In this document: piece by piece, positions 1 to 9,207 of the stretch
How positions within the stretch are numbered: the first letter of the stretch is position 1
Layout: each line of letters begins with the position of its first letter
Assembly (NCBI GenBank): GCA_044226655.1
Contig: JBGAGO010000007.1
Coordinates: 62,001-126,000 of the forward strand
Origin: JBEVOS01 sp044226655
GTDB taxonomy: Bacteria > Pseudomonadota > Alphaproteobacteria > Caulobacterales > Aquidulcibacteraceae
Direction of reading: 5' to 3'
DNA: 64,000 nt
Made by a program: the position numbers and the translations under genes
The notes under the pieces: model-generated
What the model saw: the letters and a program-made list of their open reading frames with translations, nothing else
The model's database searches: none
What the model was told of the DNA's origin: nothing

Positions 1-310
1 GCATGGCTTCGAGGGTTTGGCGCGCGCGATCGATGTGATTGCCGGCCATATCGTCCAAGAACACCAGCATGCCGCGGGCGAGGCCATGGTCACCGCCGGT
101 GAAGGCGCTGCGCGCATCGGTGACGAGGTAGTCGAGATCGGCCGTGATCAGCGCGTCCATCGGCTGATCGTAGGTGCGGCTGGGATTGGCGGGCGTGGGC
201 GCGGTGGCGGCGACCGGGGCGGAATTGCGCACCCGGTTCGGCTGCGCATCCGAAACGGGCGCGATCAGCGCGGCGGCGAGGAGAACGAGGCCGGTGAGAC
301 CTGCACGCAT
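1..310 (-). CDS. Secreted protein of unknown function (C-terminal part cut off by the window edge)
   Basis: An ATG at 310, preceded on the minus strand by an AAGGAA-type ribosome binding site, opens a frame that runs off the left edge without a stop, so only about 103 residues are visible. The first 22 or so residues look like a Sec signal peptide: a basic MRAG start, a Leu/Ala core and a cleavage-like VSDA-Q. An Ala/Pro/Asn-rich linker follows, then an acidic helical-looking part (DALITADLDYLVTDAR). I do not recognise the family. It follows the ETF-QO gene by 51 bp on the same strand, so co-transcription is likely, but its role is unknown. Confidence 0.6.
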   Translation of the reverse strand, partial: MRAGLTGLVLLAAALIAPVSDAQPNRVRNSAPVAATAPTPANPSRTYDQPMDALITADLDYLVTDARSAFTGGDHGLARGMLVFLDDMAGNHIDRARQTLEAM

Positions 311-361
311 GAACTCGGTTCCTTTCAGCCGGCCCGCCGCGCCAGCCTTTTTCAAGAGGCG

Positions 362-2029
362 TCACATATTGGGGTAGTTCGGCCCGCCGCCCCCTTCTGG
401 CGTCACCCAATTGATATTCTGGCTCGGGTCTTTGATGTCGCACGTTTTGCAGTGAACGCAATTCTGGGCGTTAATTTGGAAGCGGGGGTTATTTCCCTGC
501 TCATCGTACAGCACCTCGTAGACCCCGGCGGGGCAATAGCGCTGCGCCGGCTCGGCATAGAGCGGCAGATTGCGGGCGATCGGGATCGACGGGTCTTTCA
601 GCGTCAGGTGAACCGGCTGATCTTCCTCGTGATTGGTGTTCGAGAGGAACACCGAGGACAGCTTGTCGAAGCTCAGCACGCCATCCGGCTTCGGATATTC
701 GATCGGCTTGTGCTTGGCGGCGGGTTCGAGGGAAGCGGCGTCGGTTTTCTTGTGCTTGAGGGCGCCCGTGCCCGAAAAGAACGAAAACCCGCCCAACAGG
801 CTCGTCACCCACATGTCGATTCCGCCCAGCGGAATGCCCAACAAGGTGCCGAAATTGGTCCAGAGCGGCTTGGCGTTGCGGACCTTGGAGAGGTCCTTTT
901 CGATCGCCGTGCCCTTGATCGTATAGGCCGTGAGTTCATCCCGCTGGCGCCCGGCGGCGACGGCGTCGGCCACCGCCTGCGCGGCCAGCATGCCGCTCAG
1001 CATCGCGTTATGGCTGCCCTTGATGCGCGGCACGTTCACGAAGCCGGCCGAACAGCCGATCAGCGCCCCGCCCGGGAACGTCAGCTTCGGCACCGATTGC
1101 AGGCCGCCTTCGGTGATGGCGCGCGCGCCATAGGCGATGCGCTTGCCGCCTTCGAGGAAGCATTTGACGTCATCGTGCTGCTTGAAGCGCTGGAATTCGT
1201 CGAACGGCGACAGGTAGGGGTTCTTGTAGTTCAGGTGGATGACGAAGCCGACCGAGACGAAATTCTCGCCCCAATGGTAGAGAAACGAGCCCCCGCCGGT
1301 GTTGTCATCGAGCGGCCAGCCGAAGCTGTGCTGCACCAGGCCGGGCTTGTGGTTCTCCTTCGGCACCTCCCACAATTCTTTGATGCCGATGCCGAATTTC
1401 TGCGGCTGGCGGCCGTCTGCGAGACCGAATTTGGCGATCAGCTGCTTGGCCAGCGAGCCGCGCACGCCCTCCCCGATCAGCACATATTTGCCGTGCAGCT
1501 CCATGCCGGGCTGGTAATCGGGCTTGTGATGGCCGTCCTTGGCGATGCCAAACACGCCCGCGACCACGCCTTTGACGGCGCCCGCTTCGTCGAACACCAA
1601 TTCGGACGCCGCAAAGCCCGGATAGACCTCGACGCCCAGCTCTTCAGCCTGCGTCCCCAGCCATTTCACGAAATTCGACAGCGAAACGATGTAATTGCCG
1701 TGATTGTACATCAGCGGCGGCATCAGAAAATTCGGCAGGCGCAACGAGCCGGCGGGGCCGAGGAAGAGGAAACGGTCGTCCGTCACCTCGGTTTCGATCG
1801 GCGCGCCTTTTTCCCTCCAATCGGGAATCAGTTCGTTGATAGCGACCGGATCGATCACAGCGCCGGAGAGGATATGGGCGCCGACTTCCGACCCCTTTTC
1901 GAGCACGGCCACGCTGATCTCGGGATTGATCTGCTTGAGCCGGATCGCCGCCGCGAGGCCCGCAGGCCCCGCGCCCACGATCACGACGTCATATTCCATG
2001 GACTCCCGCGCGATCGCCTCCTCGGCCAT
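362..2029 (-). CDS. Electron transfer flavoprotein-ubiquinone oxidoreductase
   Basis: A 555-residue flavoprotein that passes electrons from electron-transfer flavoprotein to membrane ubiquinone, linking fatty-acid and amino-acid acyl-CoA oxidation to respiration. The N-terminus has the FAD-binding fold (YDVVIVGAGPAGLAAAIRL, residues about 13-31). The C-terminus has the family's [4Fe-4S] site, with CPAG and the CVHCKTCDIKDP motif close to the end. Length and domain order match bacterial and mitochondrial ETF-QO throughout. The start ATG at 2029 lies opposite the uracil-DNA glycosylase gene (89 bp between start codons), so the two are divergently transcribed. No etfAB genes are in the window. 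Confidence 0.96.
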   Translation of the reverse strand: MAEEAIARESMEYDVVIVGAGPAGLAAAIRLKQINPEISVAVLEKGSEVGAHILSGAVIDPVAINELIPDWREKGAPIETEVTDDRFLFLGPAGSLRLPNFLMPPLMYNHGNYIVSLSNFVKWLGTQAEELGVEVYPGFAASELVFDEAGAVKGVVAGVFGIAKDGHHKPDYQPGMELHGKYVLIGEGVRGSLAKQLIAKFGLADGRQPQKFGIGIKELWEVPKENHKPGLVQHSFGWPLDDNTGGGSFLYHWGENFVSVGFVIHLNYKNPYLSPFDEFQRFKQHDDVKCFLEGGKRIAYGARAITEGGLQSVPKLTFPGGALIGCSAGFVNVPRIKGSHNAMLSGMLAAQAVADAVAAGRQRDELTAYTIKGTAIEKDLSKVRNAKPLWTNFGTLLGIPLGGIDMWVTSLLGGFSFFSGTGALKHKKTDAASLEPAAKHKPIEYPKPDGVLSFDKLSSVFLSNTNHEEDQPVHLTLKDPSIPIARNLPLYAEPAQRYCPAGVYEVLYDEQGNNPRFQINAQNCVHCKTCDIKDPSQNINWVTPEGGGGPNYPNM

Positions 2030-2118
2030 GACGTCTCCTTGTGCGGCGCTGCCGGCCGTTTGATGACGCGCACGTTATCCGGGACGGGTTTGCGCCGCGC
2101 AAGGGCGGGGCTTGCCGC

Positions 2119-2895
2119 ATGACGGATTTGGCCCTGGCCGCGCAATCGCTTGCGGAATGGTGGGAGCTGGCGGGCGCCGAGCCGTTCGAGCCGCCCCCGC
2201 GCGCCGCGCCGGCCCTGCCCGTCTCAGCCGCGCCGGCGCCCGCGATCCGCCGTGCGCCCGCGCCGGCTCAGCCCGCCGAGGGCGCCCGCGCGGCCGCAGC
2301 CTCCGCAAAAACCGTGGCCGAGCTGCGCGCCATCGTCGAACGGTTCGACGGCTGCGGCCTCAAACAGACGGCCCGGACCACCGTGTTCGCCGATGGCGCC
2401 GAGGACGCCGATGTGCTGCTGCTCGGCGAGGCCCCTGGCAGGGAGGAGGACGAGATTGGCAAACCGTTCGTGGGCCGCTCCGGCCAGCTTTTGGACAGAA
2501 TGCTGGCCTCAATCGGACTGGATCGACGCTCCAATATCCTGATTTCCAACGTGATTTACTGGCGCCCGCCAGGCAATCGCGAGCCGACCCAGCAGGAGGT
2601 CGCCATCTGCATGCCGTTCGTGGAGCGCCTGATCGCCCTCAAGCGGCCGAAACTGCTGGTGCTGGCCGGGGGCGCCGCGGCCAAGGCCGTGCTTCGGCGC
2701 CAGGACTCGGTGAGCAAGTTACGGGGCCGTAAGCTTAAATTCGAATCACCAGACGGCCCGGTCAACGCCTTGGTTATGCTTCACCCGGCATATCTGCTCC
2801 GGCGGCCGCAGGAGAAGCGGCTGGCCTGGGCCGATCTTCAGCGGCTCGAAAACTGGGCGGGCGAGCTGGGCATCAGTCTGGGCGCGCGGCCATGA
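2119..2895 (+). CDS. Uracil-DNA glycosylase, family 4-like
   Basis: Removes uracil from DNA to start base excision repair. The 258-residue protein has an Ala/Pro-rich N-terminal segment (to about residue 60) and then the UDG fold: GEAPGREEDEIGKPFVGRSG (motif A region), RPPGNREPT, and the HPAYLL motif near the C-terminus. I start it at the ATG at 2119 rather than at an upstream in-frame codon at 2041, because the extra 26 residues are not family-like. Classical family-4 enzymes hold a 4Fe-4S cluster with four Cys; here one N-terminal Cys (CGLK) and one later Cys (ICMPF) remain, and the usual KCRPP position reads YWRPP. Its TGA overlaps the next start by 4 bp (ATGA), so it is translationally coupled to the transglycosylase gene. 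Confidence 0.9.
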   Translation: MTDLALAAQSLAEWWELAGAEPFEPPPRAAPALPVSAAPAPAIRRAPAPAQPAEGARAAAASAKTVAELRAIVERFDGCGLKQTARTTVFADGAEDADVLLLGEAPGREEDEIGKPFVGRSGQLLDRMLASIGLDRRSNILISNVIYWRPPGNREPTQQEVAICMPFVERLIALKRPKLLVLAGGAAAKAVLRRQDSVSKLRGRKLKFESPDGPVNALVMLHPAYLLRRPQEKRLAWADLQRLENWAGELGISLGARP

Positions 2896-4529
2896 GACGC
2901 GCGGGGATGTGGATGAAGGCGATCCGGTTCATGGCGGCCGCGGCTTTGGCCGGCTGTTTCGCAGCCGAAGCGGCCGAGGCCCAGCAGCGCGTCGTGGTGC
3001 TGAGCGACGCCGACCAGGCGCGCTATCAAGCCGCCTTCGAAGCCATCGATCGTCACGATTGGGCCGATGTGCGCACCGAACTGGCGCGCGTCGACGACAA
3101 CATCCTCGTGCAGACCGTGCGCGGGCGCATGTACGCCAACCGCGCCTACCGCACCTCCTATGCCGAATTGAACGCCTGGCTCTCCAACAATGGCGATCTG
3201 GGCGTCGCGCCCGCCGTCTATGACCGCGCCGAAGACGCGCGCCCGCATCGCGGCCGCGGACGCCGGCGCCACGCAGTCGGCCCGCCGCCGGTCGCGCCCT
3301 CGCCGCTCGGCATTCGCACGCCCTATGGCGCCGCGCGCCAGCCGCCGGGCGATACCGGCTCCGCGCGCGTGCAGATCGAGAACATCGCGCAGCGGCTCGC
3401 CTCCGGCGACATCGACGGCGCCCGCGCGCTTGGCGAAAGCGCGCTCTACGGCCCGCGCTCGGGCGACGCCAATTGGTGGCTCGGCCTCGTCGCCTATCGG
3501 CAAGGCGATTACGCGCAGGCGGTCACCTATTTCGAAGCGGCGTCGGCCTGGCCCTATTTCAGCACCTGGATGACATCGGCCTCGAATTATTGGGCGGCGC
3601 GCGCGCGCATTGCGTCTGGCCAGCCGCGCGGCGTGACGCTGCATCTCGAAGCCGCGGCGATGAACCCTTACACGTTCTACGGCCAGCTCGCGGAAGAACA
3701 GCTCGGCCGCCAGAGCGGTCTGCATTTCGATCTGCCGCCGCTCGATGAAGGGCAGCTCAGCAATTTCTTCGATCGCCGCCCGGCCGCGCGCCGCGCCGCA
3801 GCGCTGGCGCAATTGGGCCGGCTCTCGGATGTCGAATCCGAATTGCGCCGACTGCACACGTTCCTCGATCCGAACGAGGACCGCATGTTCCTCGCGCTCG
3901 CCGGCGCGCTCGATGCGCCGAGCGCGCAATTGCGCGCGGCGGAATATGGCCCGCTCGAATTGTCCGGCGGGTTCTGCCCGTCGCACGCGTTCACGCCCGA
4001 AAACGGCTTCCAGCTCGACCGCGCGCTGGTCTACGCGATCGTGCGCCAGGAAAGCCATTTCAATCCGGTGGCGGTGAGCCGCTCGAATGCGCGCGGGCTG
4101 ATGCAATTGCTGCCGTCGACGGCGCGCGACATGGATCCCGATCACAATTATCGCCGCGCGCCGGCGCCTTTGTTCGATCCCGGCCTCAACATGCGCCTGG
4201 GCCAGGATTATCTGCGCTGGATGATGGACACCTACCATCCCGATCACGATCTCGGAAAATTGTTCGCGGCCTACAATGGCGGCGTCGGCTGGCTATCGCG
4301 CTGGATGGCGACGCAGCCGGCCGTGGTGACCAACGATCCGCTGCTGCTGATGGAGACGCTGCCGCGCCCCGAAAGCCGCGACTATGCCGAGCGCGTGCTG
4401 GCGCATATGGGCGTGTGCCGCGCCAAGTTCGGCCAGGAGCGCGTCGAGTTCCGTCACCTCGTCGAAGGCGATCCGGCCCGCTACGAAGCGCAGGACAATC
4501 GCAATCCGCCCCGCGTGGCGATGCGGTGA
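2892..4529 (+). CDS. Soluble lytic murein transglycosylase (Slt family)
   Basis: A 545-residue periplasmic enzyme predicted to cleave peptidoglycan glycan strands with formation of 1,6-anhydro ends. The N-terminus is a secretion signal with a hydrophobic run ending in LAGC, which could be a lipobox, so it may be a lipoprotein. The middle (about residues 30-350) is an all-helical superhelical region with TPR-like repeats. The C-terminal SLT domain has YAIVRQESHFNP, with the catalytic Glu at residue 387, followed by ARGLMQLLPSTA and the AAYNGG motif. It begins 4 bp inside the end of the uracil-DNA glycosylase gene and converges on a glycosyltransferase gene with a short hairpin repeat between them. 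Confidence 0.95.
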   Translation: MRRAGMWMKAIRFMAAAALAGCFAAEAAEAQQRVVVLSDADQARYQAAFEAIDRHDWADVRTELARVDDNILVQTVRGRMYANRAYRTSYAELNAWLSNNGDLGVAPAVYDRAEDARPHRGRGRRRHAVGPPPVAPSPLGIRTPYGAARQPPGDTGSARVQIENIAQRLASGDIDGARALGESALYGPRSGDANWWLGLVAYRQGDYAQAVTYFEAASAWPYFSTWMTSASNYWAARARIASGQPRGVTLHLEAAAMNPYTFYGQLAEEQLGRQSGLHFDLPPLDEGQLSNFFDRRPAARRAAALAQLGRLSDVESELRRLHTFLDPNEDRMFLALAGALDAPSAQLRAAEYGPLELSGGFCPSHAFTPENGFQLDRALVYAIVRQESHFNPVAVSRSNARGLMQLLPSTARDMDPDHNYRRAPAPLFDPGLNMRLGQDYLRWMMDTYHPDHDLGKLFAAYNGGVGWLSRWMATQPAVVTNDPLLLMETLPRPESRDYAERVLAHMGVCRAKFGQERVEFRHLVEGDPARYEAQDNRNPPRVAMR

Positions 4530-4534
4530 GTGTT

Positions 4535-4554
4535 CTTCTCCCCTCGTGGAGAAG
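4535..4554. repeat. Short inverted repeat between convergent genes
   Basis: CTTCTCC and GGAGAAG pair over 7 bp with a six-base loop. It fills the 28-bp gap between the stops of the transglycosylase and the glycosyltransferase. It matches the core hairpin of the larger elements at 14136-14283 and 55830-55975 and probably serves as a two-way transcription end. Confidence 0.6.
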
Positions 4555-4557
4555 CGC

Positions 4558-5082
4558 TCACACCACCACGGCGCGCGTGCGCAGAATTGCGAGATGCCCG
4601 CGCGCTTTCGCGAAGATCACCTCGTCATCGGCGTTCAGCGCATCGTAGCGCGCATATGAAATCAGCAGACCTTGCACGCGCAGCGGCGCCTTGAAGAGCG
4701 ACGTGCGCGCGTTGATGAGCGCCTCGCTGAGATCGGGCCCCTCCTCGCGCGCATAGGAAAAGGTCGCGGCGCGCGCGCCGCCGCGGGCGGTGAAGCGGCG
4801 CGCCTCGTCGATCCAGCCGGCTTCGAGCATCGCGCGCGCATCGAGCAGCAAAAGCCAATCGCCCTTGGCCGCCGCCGCGCCCTGGCGCCAGCGCGTCGCG
4901 GCCGCCGCGCGCACGATCGTGCAGCCCGCCTCCTCCGCCATCTCGATCGTGGCGTCGCTCGATCCGGCGTCAGCGACGATGCATTCCTTCACCAGGCCAT
5001 CCGCGACGCCCGAGACCAGCGGCGCCAGGCAGCGCACCAAAAGCGGCGCCGAATTCTTCGTAGCGACGATGACGGAGATCAT
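4558..5082 (-). CDS. Small family 2 glycosyltransferase
   Basis: A 174-residue protein that begins MISVIVATKNSAPLL, the first beta strand of the GT-A fold of family 2 glycosyltransferases. It continues with ADAGSSDATIEMAEEAGC and GDWLLLLDARAML, the nucleotide-sugar binding part (the second holds the LDAR element in place of a DxD). It is about half the usual length and lacks membrane helices and a long acceptor domain, so it resembles the short GT2 proteins whose acceptor is unknown. It follows the 1000-residue TPR gene by 33 bp on the same strand and may be the last gene of the fliL operon. A link to flagellar glycosylation is only a guess from position. Confidence 0.75.
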   Translation of the reverse strand: MISVIVATKNSAPLLVRCLAPLVSGVADGLVKECIVADAGSSDATIEMAEEAGCTIVRAAAATRWRQGAAAAKGDWLLLLDARAMLEAGWIDEARRFTARGGARAATFSYAREEGPDLSEALINARTSLFKAPLRVQGLLISYARYDALNADDEVIFAKARGHLAILRTRAVVV

Positions 5083-5115
5083 GTGCGCGATTTGACCGCG
5101 ATGCGCCGCGAAAGG

Positions 5116-8100
5116 CTAGGCGGCGGGCGTTGCAGGCGCGGCCGGCGGCGCAGCGGCGCGCGGGCTGGCGCCTTGCGTCGGCGGGGCGGCTGGCGCAGGC
5201 GCGGCCTGCGCGGTAGGTCCGGTCTGCGCGGCTTGCGCTTCGGGCGCGGACGCCGTCATGCGCGCACGAATGCCGCCGAGAAAGCGGTCGAGCAAATCGG
5301 TGCGCGCCACCGCGCGCGCAACATCGCGGATCGACACGCCATCGACATTGGCGCCGCCTGCGACGACCTCGAACGCATCGGCCTGCGGCGTGCCGCTCAT
5401 ATCGCCGGCATAGTCGCGGTAGAGCGCACGCACGCCGTCATTGTCCTGCGAAAGCGTAAGCGCGATCGCGGTGCGCAGCACCGTCATGCGGCTATCTTCA
5501 TCGAGCTGATGGGCGTGGCCGCGCAGCCGCAGCAGCGTGCGCAATTCCGCGGACGCGCGTTCCCAATCGCGCGCGCGCCAGGCCGCATCCGCGCGCACGC
5601 GCTGCGCATCGACGCTCTGATCGCGCTCGACAAGCTCGACAGCATGATCGAGACGGCCGAGATCGAGATGGGCGCGCGCTTCCAGAATGCGCCGCTCCGC
5701 CACCAGCGCCGGCGGCAGGCTGGCGATGCGCGTGGAATTGATGGTGACGAGCGCCTGTTCGGGCTTGCGGTCCATCAAATAGATGGCGGCGAGTTCGGAC
5801 GCGACCTGCGCCTTGCCGAGACCTTCGAGCCGCTCATCGACTTGGTGCTGCAGCAGGTTTTCCGCCTGCTCCAGGAGATCGACCGCAACCAGCCGGCCCG
5901 CCAGCCCGCGCACAATCCGATCACCATCCGGGCCGATCGGCGTCAGATCGGAGAATTCGTAGAACAGGCCGAGCGCCTGGATCGGCTCCAGCTTGTCAGC
6001 TTCGCCTTCGAGAAAGAGGCGCGTGAAAATCGCCTGCATGTCGCCGGTGAGGCGGCGCGTCTCGGGCGCATTGGGGAAGCGATCGGCGGCGACGCGCATG
6101 GTCGCCAGCGCATCGCGCCAGCGCTGCATCTCGGCGTAGATCGAACCAAGCGCGCCGACGATCTGCACTTCGAGATCATCGCCGCGCCAGCGATAGCGCA
6201 GCGCTTCGAGCTTATCGGCCGCGGCGTCGAGCGCGAGTTGGCCGGAGGCGCGGCGAATCTTGATCGCTTCCAGCTGCGCGCGCACCGCGACCTCTTCATC
6301 GCGCGCGCGGCTCAATTCGTCGAACAGGGCCAACGCATCGTTTTCACGCCCGCGCGCGGCCATGACGCGCGCATCGACGAGCCGCGCGTGCAGGCGGAGG
6401 GTCTGGCTCGCCGCCTGGCCCACCACGGCGCGCGAAGATTCCTCCGCAGCGTCGAAATCGTTGAGTTCAAGCGCGGCCTGCGCGCGCGCCAAGGCGAAAC
6501 GGGCGCGCCAATTGGGCGGAAACGTCTCCAGCGCGCCGGCGCCGCGTTCCAATTCACGGCGCGCGTCGGCCCAATTCTCATCGAGCGAGGCCGCATAGCC
6601 TCGCCACAAGCTCGCAGCCGGATTGTCCGCCAACACGCTCGCGGACAGATCGCGCTGCGCATCGGCCACGCGACGCATCATCACGTTCGCGGCCGCGCGC
6701 AGCAGACGGAAATCGGGATCGAGATCGATCTCGGGCTGGTTGATGGCCGCCACGCGCAGCGCGCCGAGCGCTTCCGGCGCGAGTTCGCTTTCGACCAGGA
6801 AGCGCGCCAGCGCCATGCGCGCTTCAACGGGCGCGCCTTCGGCCGTGCCTTCAGCAGCCGCGCGGCGCGTCAGCGCATCGATGCGATCGCGGATCTGGCG
6901 ATCGTTCAGCGCCGTCGCGACACCGCCGGAATCGGTTTCGATCAGCGCGGATTCGATCGCGCTCGCCGCCGATGAGGCGCCGCCTTGATCGGCCGCGGAG
7001 AGCAGGCCCGCCTCACGCGAGACGATGAGCTTGCCGTTCTGGAACATGGCGCCGATGCCGTCGGCGCGCTGCTCGACCACAGCGCCCTGCGCAGATGGCA
7101 GGATGGCGGCCTCCAGCGTCGAGCGGCGCATATCGACGCCCATCACCGGCCCCGACAACAGCGCCACGATCAGGCGATCGCCCACCTCCGGATCGTCGAG
7201 ATATTTGACGACGCCGGTGCGTTGAAAATCGACGATCAGGCTTGCGGCATGAGAGGTGTCGAGCGTGACCGGCGCGTCCGGCGTATCGGCGCTGCGCGCG
7301 CTCAGCGTGAACGTCCAACTCGCGCCATCGGCGGCGGCGGACACTTGCACATCGGGCGCGGCCGGGATGCGCAGCGCGATCACGCCATCGCCCTGAACGA
7401 CCTCCATATCCTGATGGCGCCGGCCCGCGCGCGCCACATTGCGCAGATCGATCGAGCCCGAGGCTTCGAAGGCGAGCCAGATGGCTTCGCCGCGGCGGAA
7501 CGCGGCCGCGCGCGCCGGGCTCGGCCAACGCACACTGATGCGCGTAGCGCTCGCATCTTCGGCGACGCGCACGGACGCTGCGCCGCGCGGCGCCGGCGGG
7601 CCCTGCAACTGGCCGACCTCCGGCAGCGCGCCATCGACGGTTTGCGTCGTCGTCGGCTGCGAGCCATCGGGCGCCAAGAGATCGACGACCACGCGTTCGG
7701 CGTCGACGAAATGGCGCTGGCGCACGCCCGGATCGAGATCGAGCGCAATGCGCAAAGGTTGGCCGGGGCGGCTGACGCGCGTCACGCCGCGCACGAAATG
7801 CGGAAGGTCGGCGCGCACCTGCGCAAGATCGATATCGACCGCGCGCGAGAAGCGCAGCTCCAAGCGATTGTTCGCGAGGATGGGCGTCACCGTCGTCGCC
7901 ACCGGGAAGCGGAACGAGAGCCGCGTGAAATCCGGGCGCTCGCCGACAACGAGGCTCGCGGACGCTTCCGCTGTCGGCGGCGCGGGCGGCGGCGGCGCCA
8001 AGGGCGCGCCATCGGGCGGCGCGGCGATGGCCGGCGGCGCGATGACTTGCTGGGCCTGCGCCGGCGTGGTGATCGCCGTGGCGCCCGCTACAAGCCAGGG

Positions 8101-8118
8101 GAAGATGCGCTTGGCCAT
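5116..8118 (-). CDS. Large secreted TPR protein of the flagellar cluster
   Basis: A 1000-residue protein with a Sec signal peptide (basic MAKR start, cleavage near PAQA-Q), a Pro/Ala linker, a beta-rich part (about residues 60-340) and a long helical part with TPR-like repeats (about 400-900). The tail is Ala/Pro/Gln-rich. The beta-rich part, with phrases such as ELRFSRAVDIDL and RIALDLDPGVRQ, looks like AMIN-type domains that often bind peptidoglycan, which is my inference. It sits 67 bp downstream of motE in the order fliL-fliM-DUF6468-motE, a position where alphaproteobacteria often carry a large periplasmic TPR protein. A role in placing or stabilising the motor in the cell wall is plausible but not shown. 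Confidence 0.75.
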   Translation of the reverse strand: MAKRIFPWLVAGATAITTPAQAQQVIAPPAIAAPPDGAPLAPPPPAPPTAEASASLVVGERPDFTRLSFRFPVATTVTPILANNRLELRFSRAVDIDLAQVRADLPHFVRGVTRVSRPGQPLRIALDLDPGVRQRHFVDAERVVVDLLAPDGSQPTTTQTVDGALPEVGQLQGPPAPRGAASVRVAEDASATRISVRWPSPARAAAFRRGEAIWLAFEASGSIDLRNVARAGRRHQDMEVVQGDGVIALRIPAAPDVQVSAAADGASWTFTLSARSADTPDAPVTLDTSHAASLIVDFQRTGVVKYLDDPEVGDRLIVALLSGPVMGVDMRRSTLEAAILPSAQGAVVEQRADGIGAMFQNGKLIVSREAGLLSAADQGGASSAASAIESALIETDSGGVATALNDRQIRDRIDALTRRAAAEGTAEGAPVEARMALARFLVESELAPEALGALRVAAINQPEIDLDPDFRLLRAAANVMMRRVADAQRDLSASVLADNPAASLWRGYAASLDENWADARRELERGAGALETFPPNWRARFALARAQAALELNDFDAAEESSRAVVGQAASQTLRLHARLVDARVMAARGRENDALALFDELSRARDEEVAVRAQLEAIKIRRASGQLALDAAADKLEALRYRWRGDDLEVQIVGALGSIYAEMQRWRDALATMRVAADRFPNAPETRRLTGDMQAIFTRLFLEGEADKLEPIQALGLFYEFSDLTPIGPDGDRIVRGLAGRLVAVDLLEQAENLLQHQVDERLEGLGKAQVASELAAIYLMDRKPEQALVTINSTRIASLPPALVAERRILEARAHLDLGRLDHAVELVERDQSVDAQRVRADAAWRARDWERASAELRTLLRLRGHAHQLDEDSRMTVLRTAIALTLSQDNDGVRALYRDYAGDMSGTPQADAFEVVAGGANVDGVSIRDVARAVARTDLLDRFLGGIRARMTASAPEAQAAQTGPTAQAAPAPAAPPTQGASPRAAAPPAAPATPAA

Positions 8119-8185
8119 TCCTCAGCGATCCGCGGCGCGCGATCGCGCCTTACCAAAGTCTTGACGCGGCGCGGTTAAGCCCGCG

Positions 8186-8893
8186 TTAGTGCGCCGGGCT
8201 TGCAGGCGCCGCGCCTTCCGCCATCAGCGATTGCGCGTCGTGCGAGGTGCGCGACAATTGCGCCAGCAATTGCGTGAGCCGGCGCGCGCGATCGGGCGAC
8301 ATGCGGCCCATCACCTCGGCGAGATTTTGCTGGCGCATGCGGCTCGCGACCAGCACCAGCGTATCTTCGTCGAGCCCATCGAACACGCTGGCGGCGTCCT
8401 TCGCGCGCATGCGCTGATAGACATCGACGAGCCCGTTGATGCGCTGCGCCTGTTGTTCATCGAGCTGGCCCAGCAGCGCGCTGACCGAGGTTTCCAGTCG
8501 ATGCAATTCCTGCAGGCGCTGATCGAGGCGCTGTTCGGCCGCGGTGAGCAATTGGGAATCGGTGTCGATCTCGTTGGAGCGCGCATCGAGCGCCTGGCGG
8601 CGCGCGCCGAGCGCCTGCAGCACCTGCACCTCAGCCTGGCTCAATCCCGATTGATCGGCGAACGATGGCGCCGCGCACGCGCCCTGCGGCGCGGCCGGCG
8701 TTGCGCCATCGGCGGGCGGCGAGGCGGGCGTTGCAGGCTGCGCTGCATCCGGCGCCGTCTGCGCCACCTCTTCGGCGATCGCGACAGCCTTCAGCCCCAG
8801 GATCACCACGCCGGTGGCGATCAACGCAGGCATCAGGCGCGCGGGACGCGGCGCGCTGGGCGCGCGCAGTTTCGGCAAAGGAAGCTTGATCAC
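8186..8893 (-). CDS. motE: MotE-like flagellar protein with MgtE N-domain-type C-terminus
   Basis: A 235-residue protein with one membrane-spanning or signal segment (about residues 20-40), an Ala/Pro linker, a coiled-coil stretch (about 95-150) and a C-terminal domain resembling the MgtE intracellular N domain (YQRMRAKDAASVFDGLD, LAEVMGRMSPDRAR). MotE-type proteins act in the periplasm with MotC in alphaproteobacterial motility. The start is a GTG at 8893 that overlaps the stop of the DUF6468 gene (GTGA), so the two are translationally coupled. Identification rests on domain layout and on its place in the fliL-fliM-DUF6468 cluster. Confidence 0.85.
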   Translation of the reverse strand: MIKLPLPKLRAPSAPRPARLMPALIATGVVILGLKAVAIAEEVAQTAPDAAQPATPASPPADGATPAAPQGACAAPSFADQSGLSQAEVQVLQALGARRQALDARSNEIDTDSQLLTAAEQRLDQRLQELHRLETSVSALLGQLDEQQAQRINGLVDVYQRMRAKDAASVFDGLDEDTLVLVASRMRQQNLAEVMGRMSPDRARRLTQLLAQLSRTSHDAQSLMAEGAAPASPAH

Positions 8894-9207
8894 CCGAAGC
8901 GGCTCCGCTGCACGTCGGACGCGCTGCGCACGCGGCCAAGCCCAAGCCCCAGCCGCTCGGCCATCACCTTCGCATCGTCGATGCGCGCTTGCAGATCGCG
9001 GCCGCTATCTTGTGCGGTGGCGCGCAAAGTCTTGACCGCGGCTTCCGCCTTGATCGTGGCCTGAACGAGCTCCGCTGCGGCGGCGCGCACGCCGTCTTGC
9101 CCCGTGCGCAGCGCGTTGAGCCGGCGATCGAGCCGCCAGCAATAGAACAGGCACGCGCACAGCAGCACGGCGAGCAGGGATTCCAAACCGATCGTGATGG
9201 GGCTCAT
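8890..9207 (-). CDS. DUF6468 flagellar-cluster membrane protein
   Basis: A 105-residue protein starting MSPITIGLESLL, with one N-terminal membrane helix (about residues 5-25) and a predicted coiled coil up to about residue 95. Small proteins of this design (DUF6468) sit between fliM and motE in alphaproteobacterial flagellar clusters; their function is not established. I place the start at the ATG at 9207, which overlaps the fliM stop by 4 bp (ATGA). A longer upstream frame exists but would be Arg-rich and overlap fliM extensively. Its own stop overlaps the start of motE by 4 bp. Confidence 0.85.
   Translation of the reverse strand: MSPITIGLESLLAVLLCACLFYCWRLDRRLNALRTGQDGVRAAAAELVQATIKAEAAVKTLRATAQDSGRDLQARIDDAKVMAERLGLGLGRVRSASDVQRSRFG

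Noticed and set aside
17..2122. A 701-codon open frame on the plus strand opposite ETF-QO
   Set aside because: It is antisense to a clear flavoprotein gene, has no recognisable domain and an Arg/Ala-rich composition, as expected from the high GC content. Similar long antisense frames (4672-6975 and 35798-38056) were dropped for the same reason.
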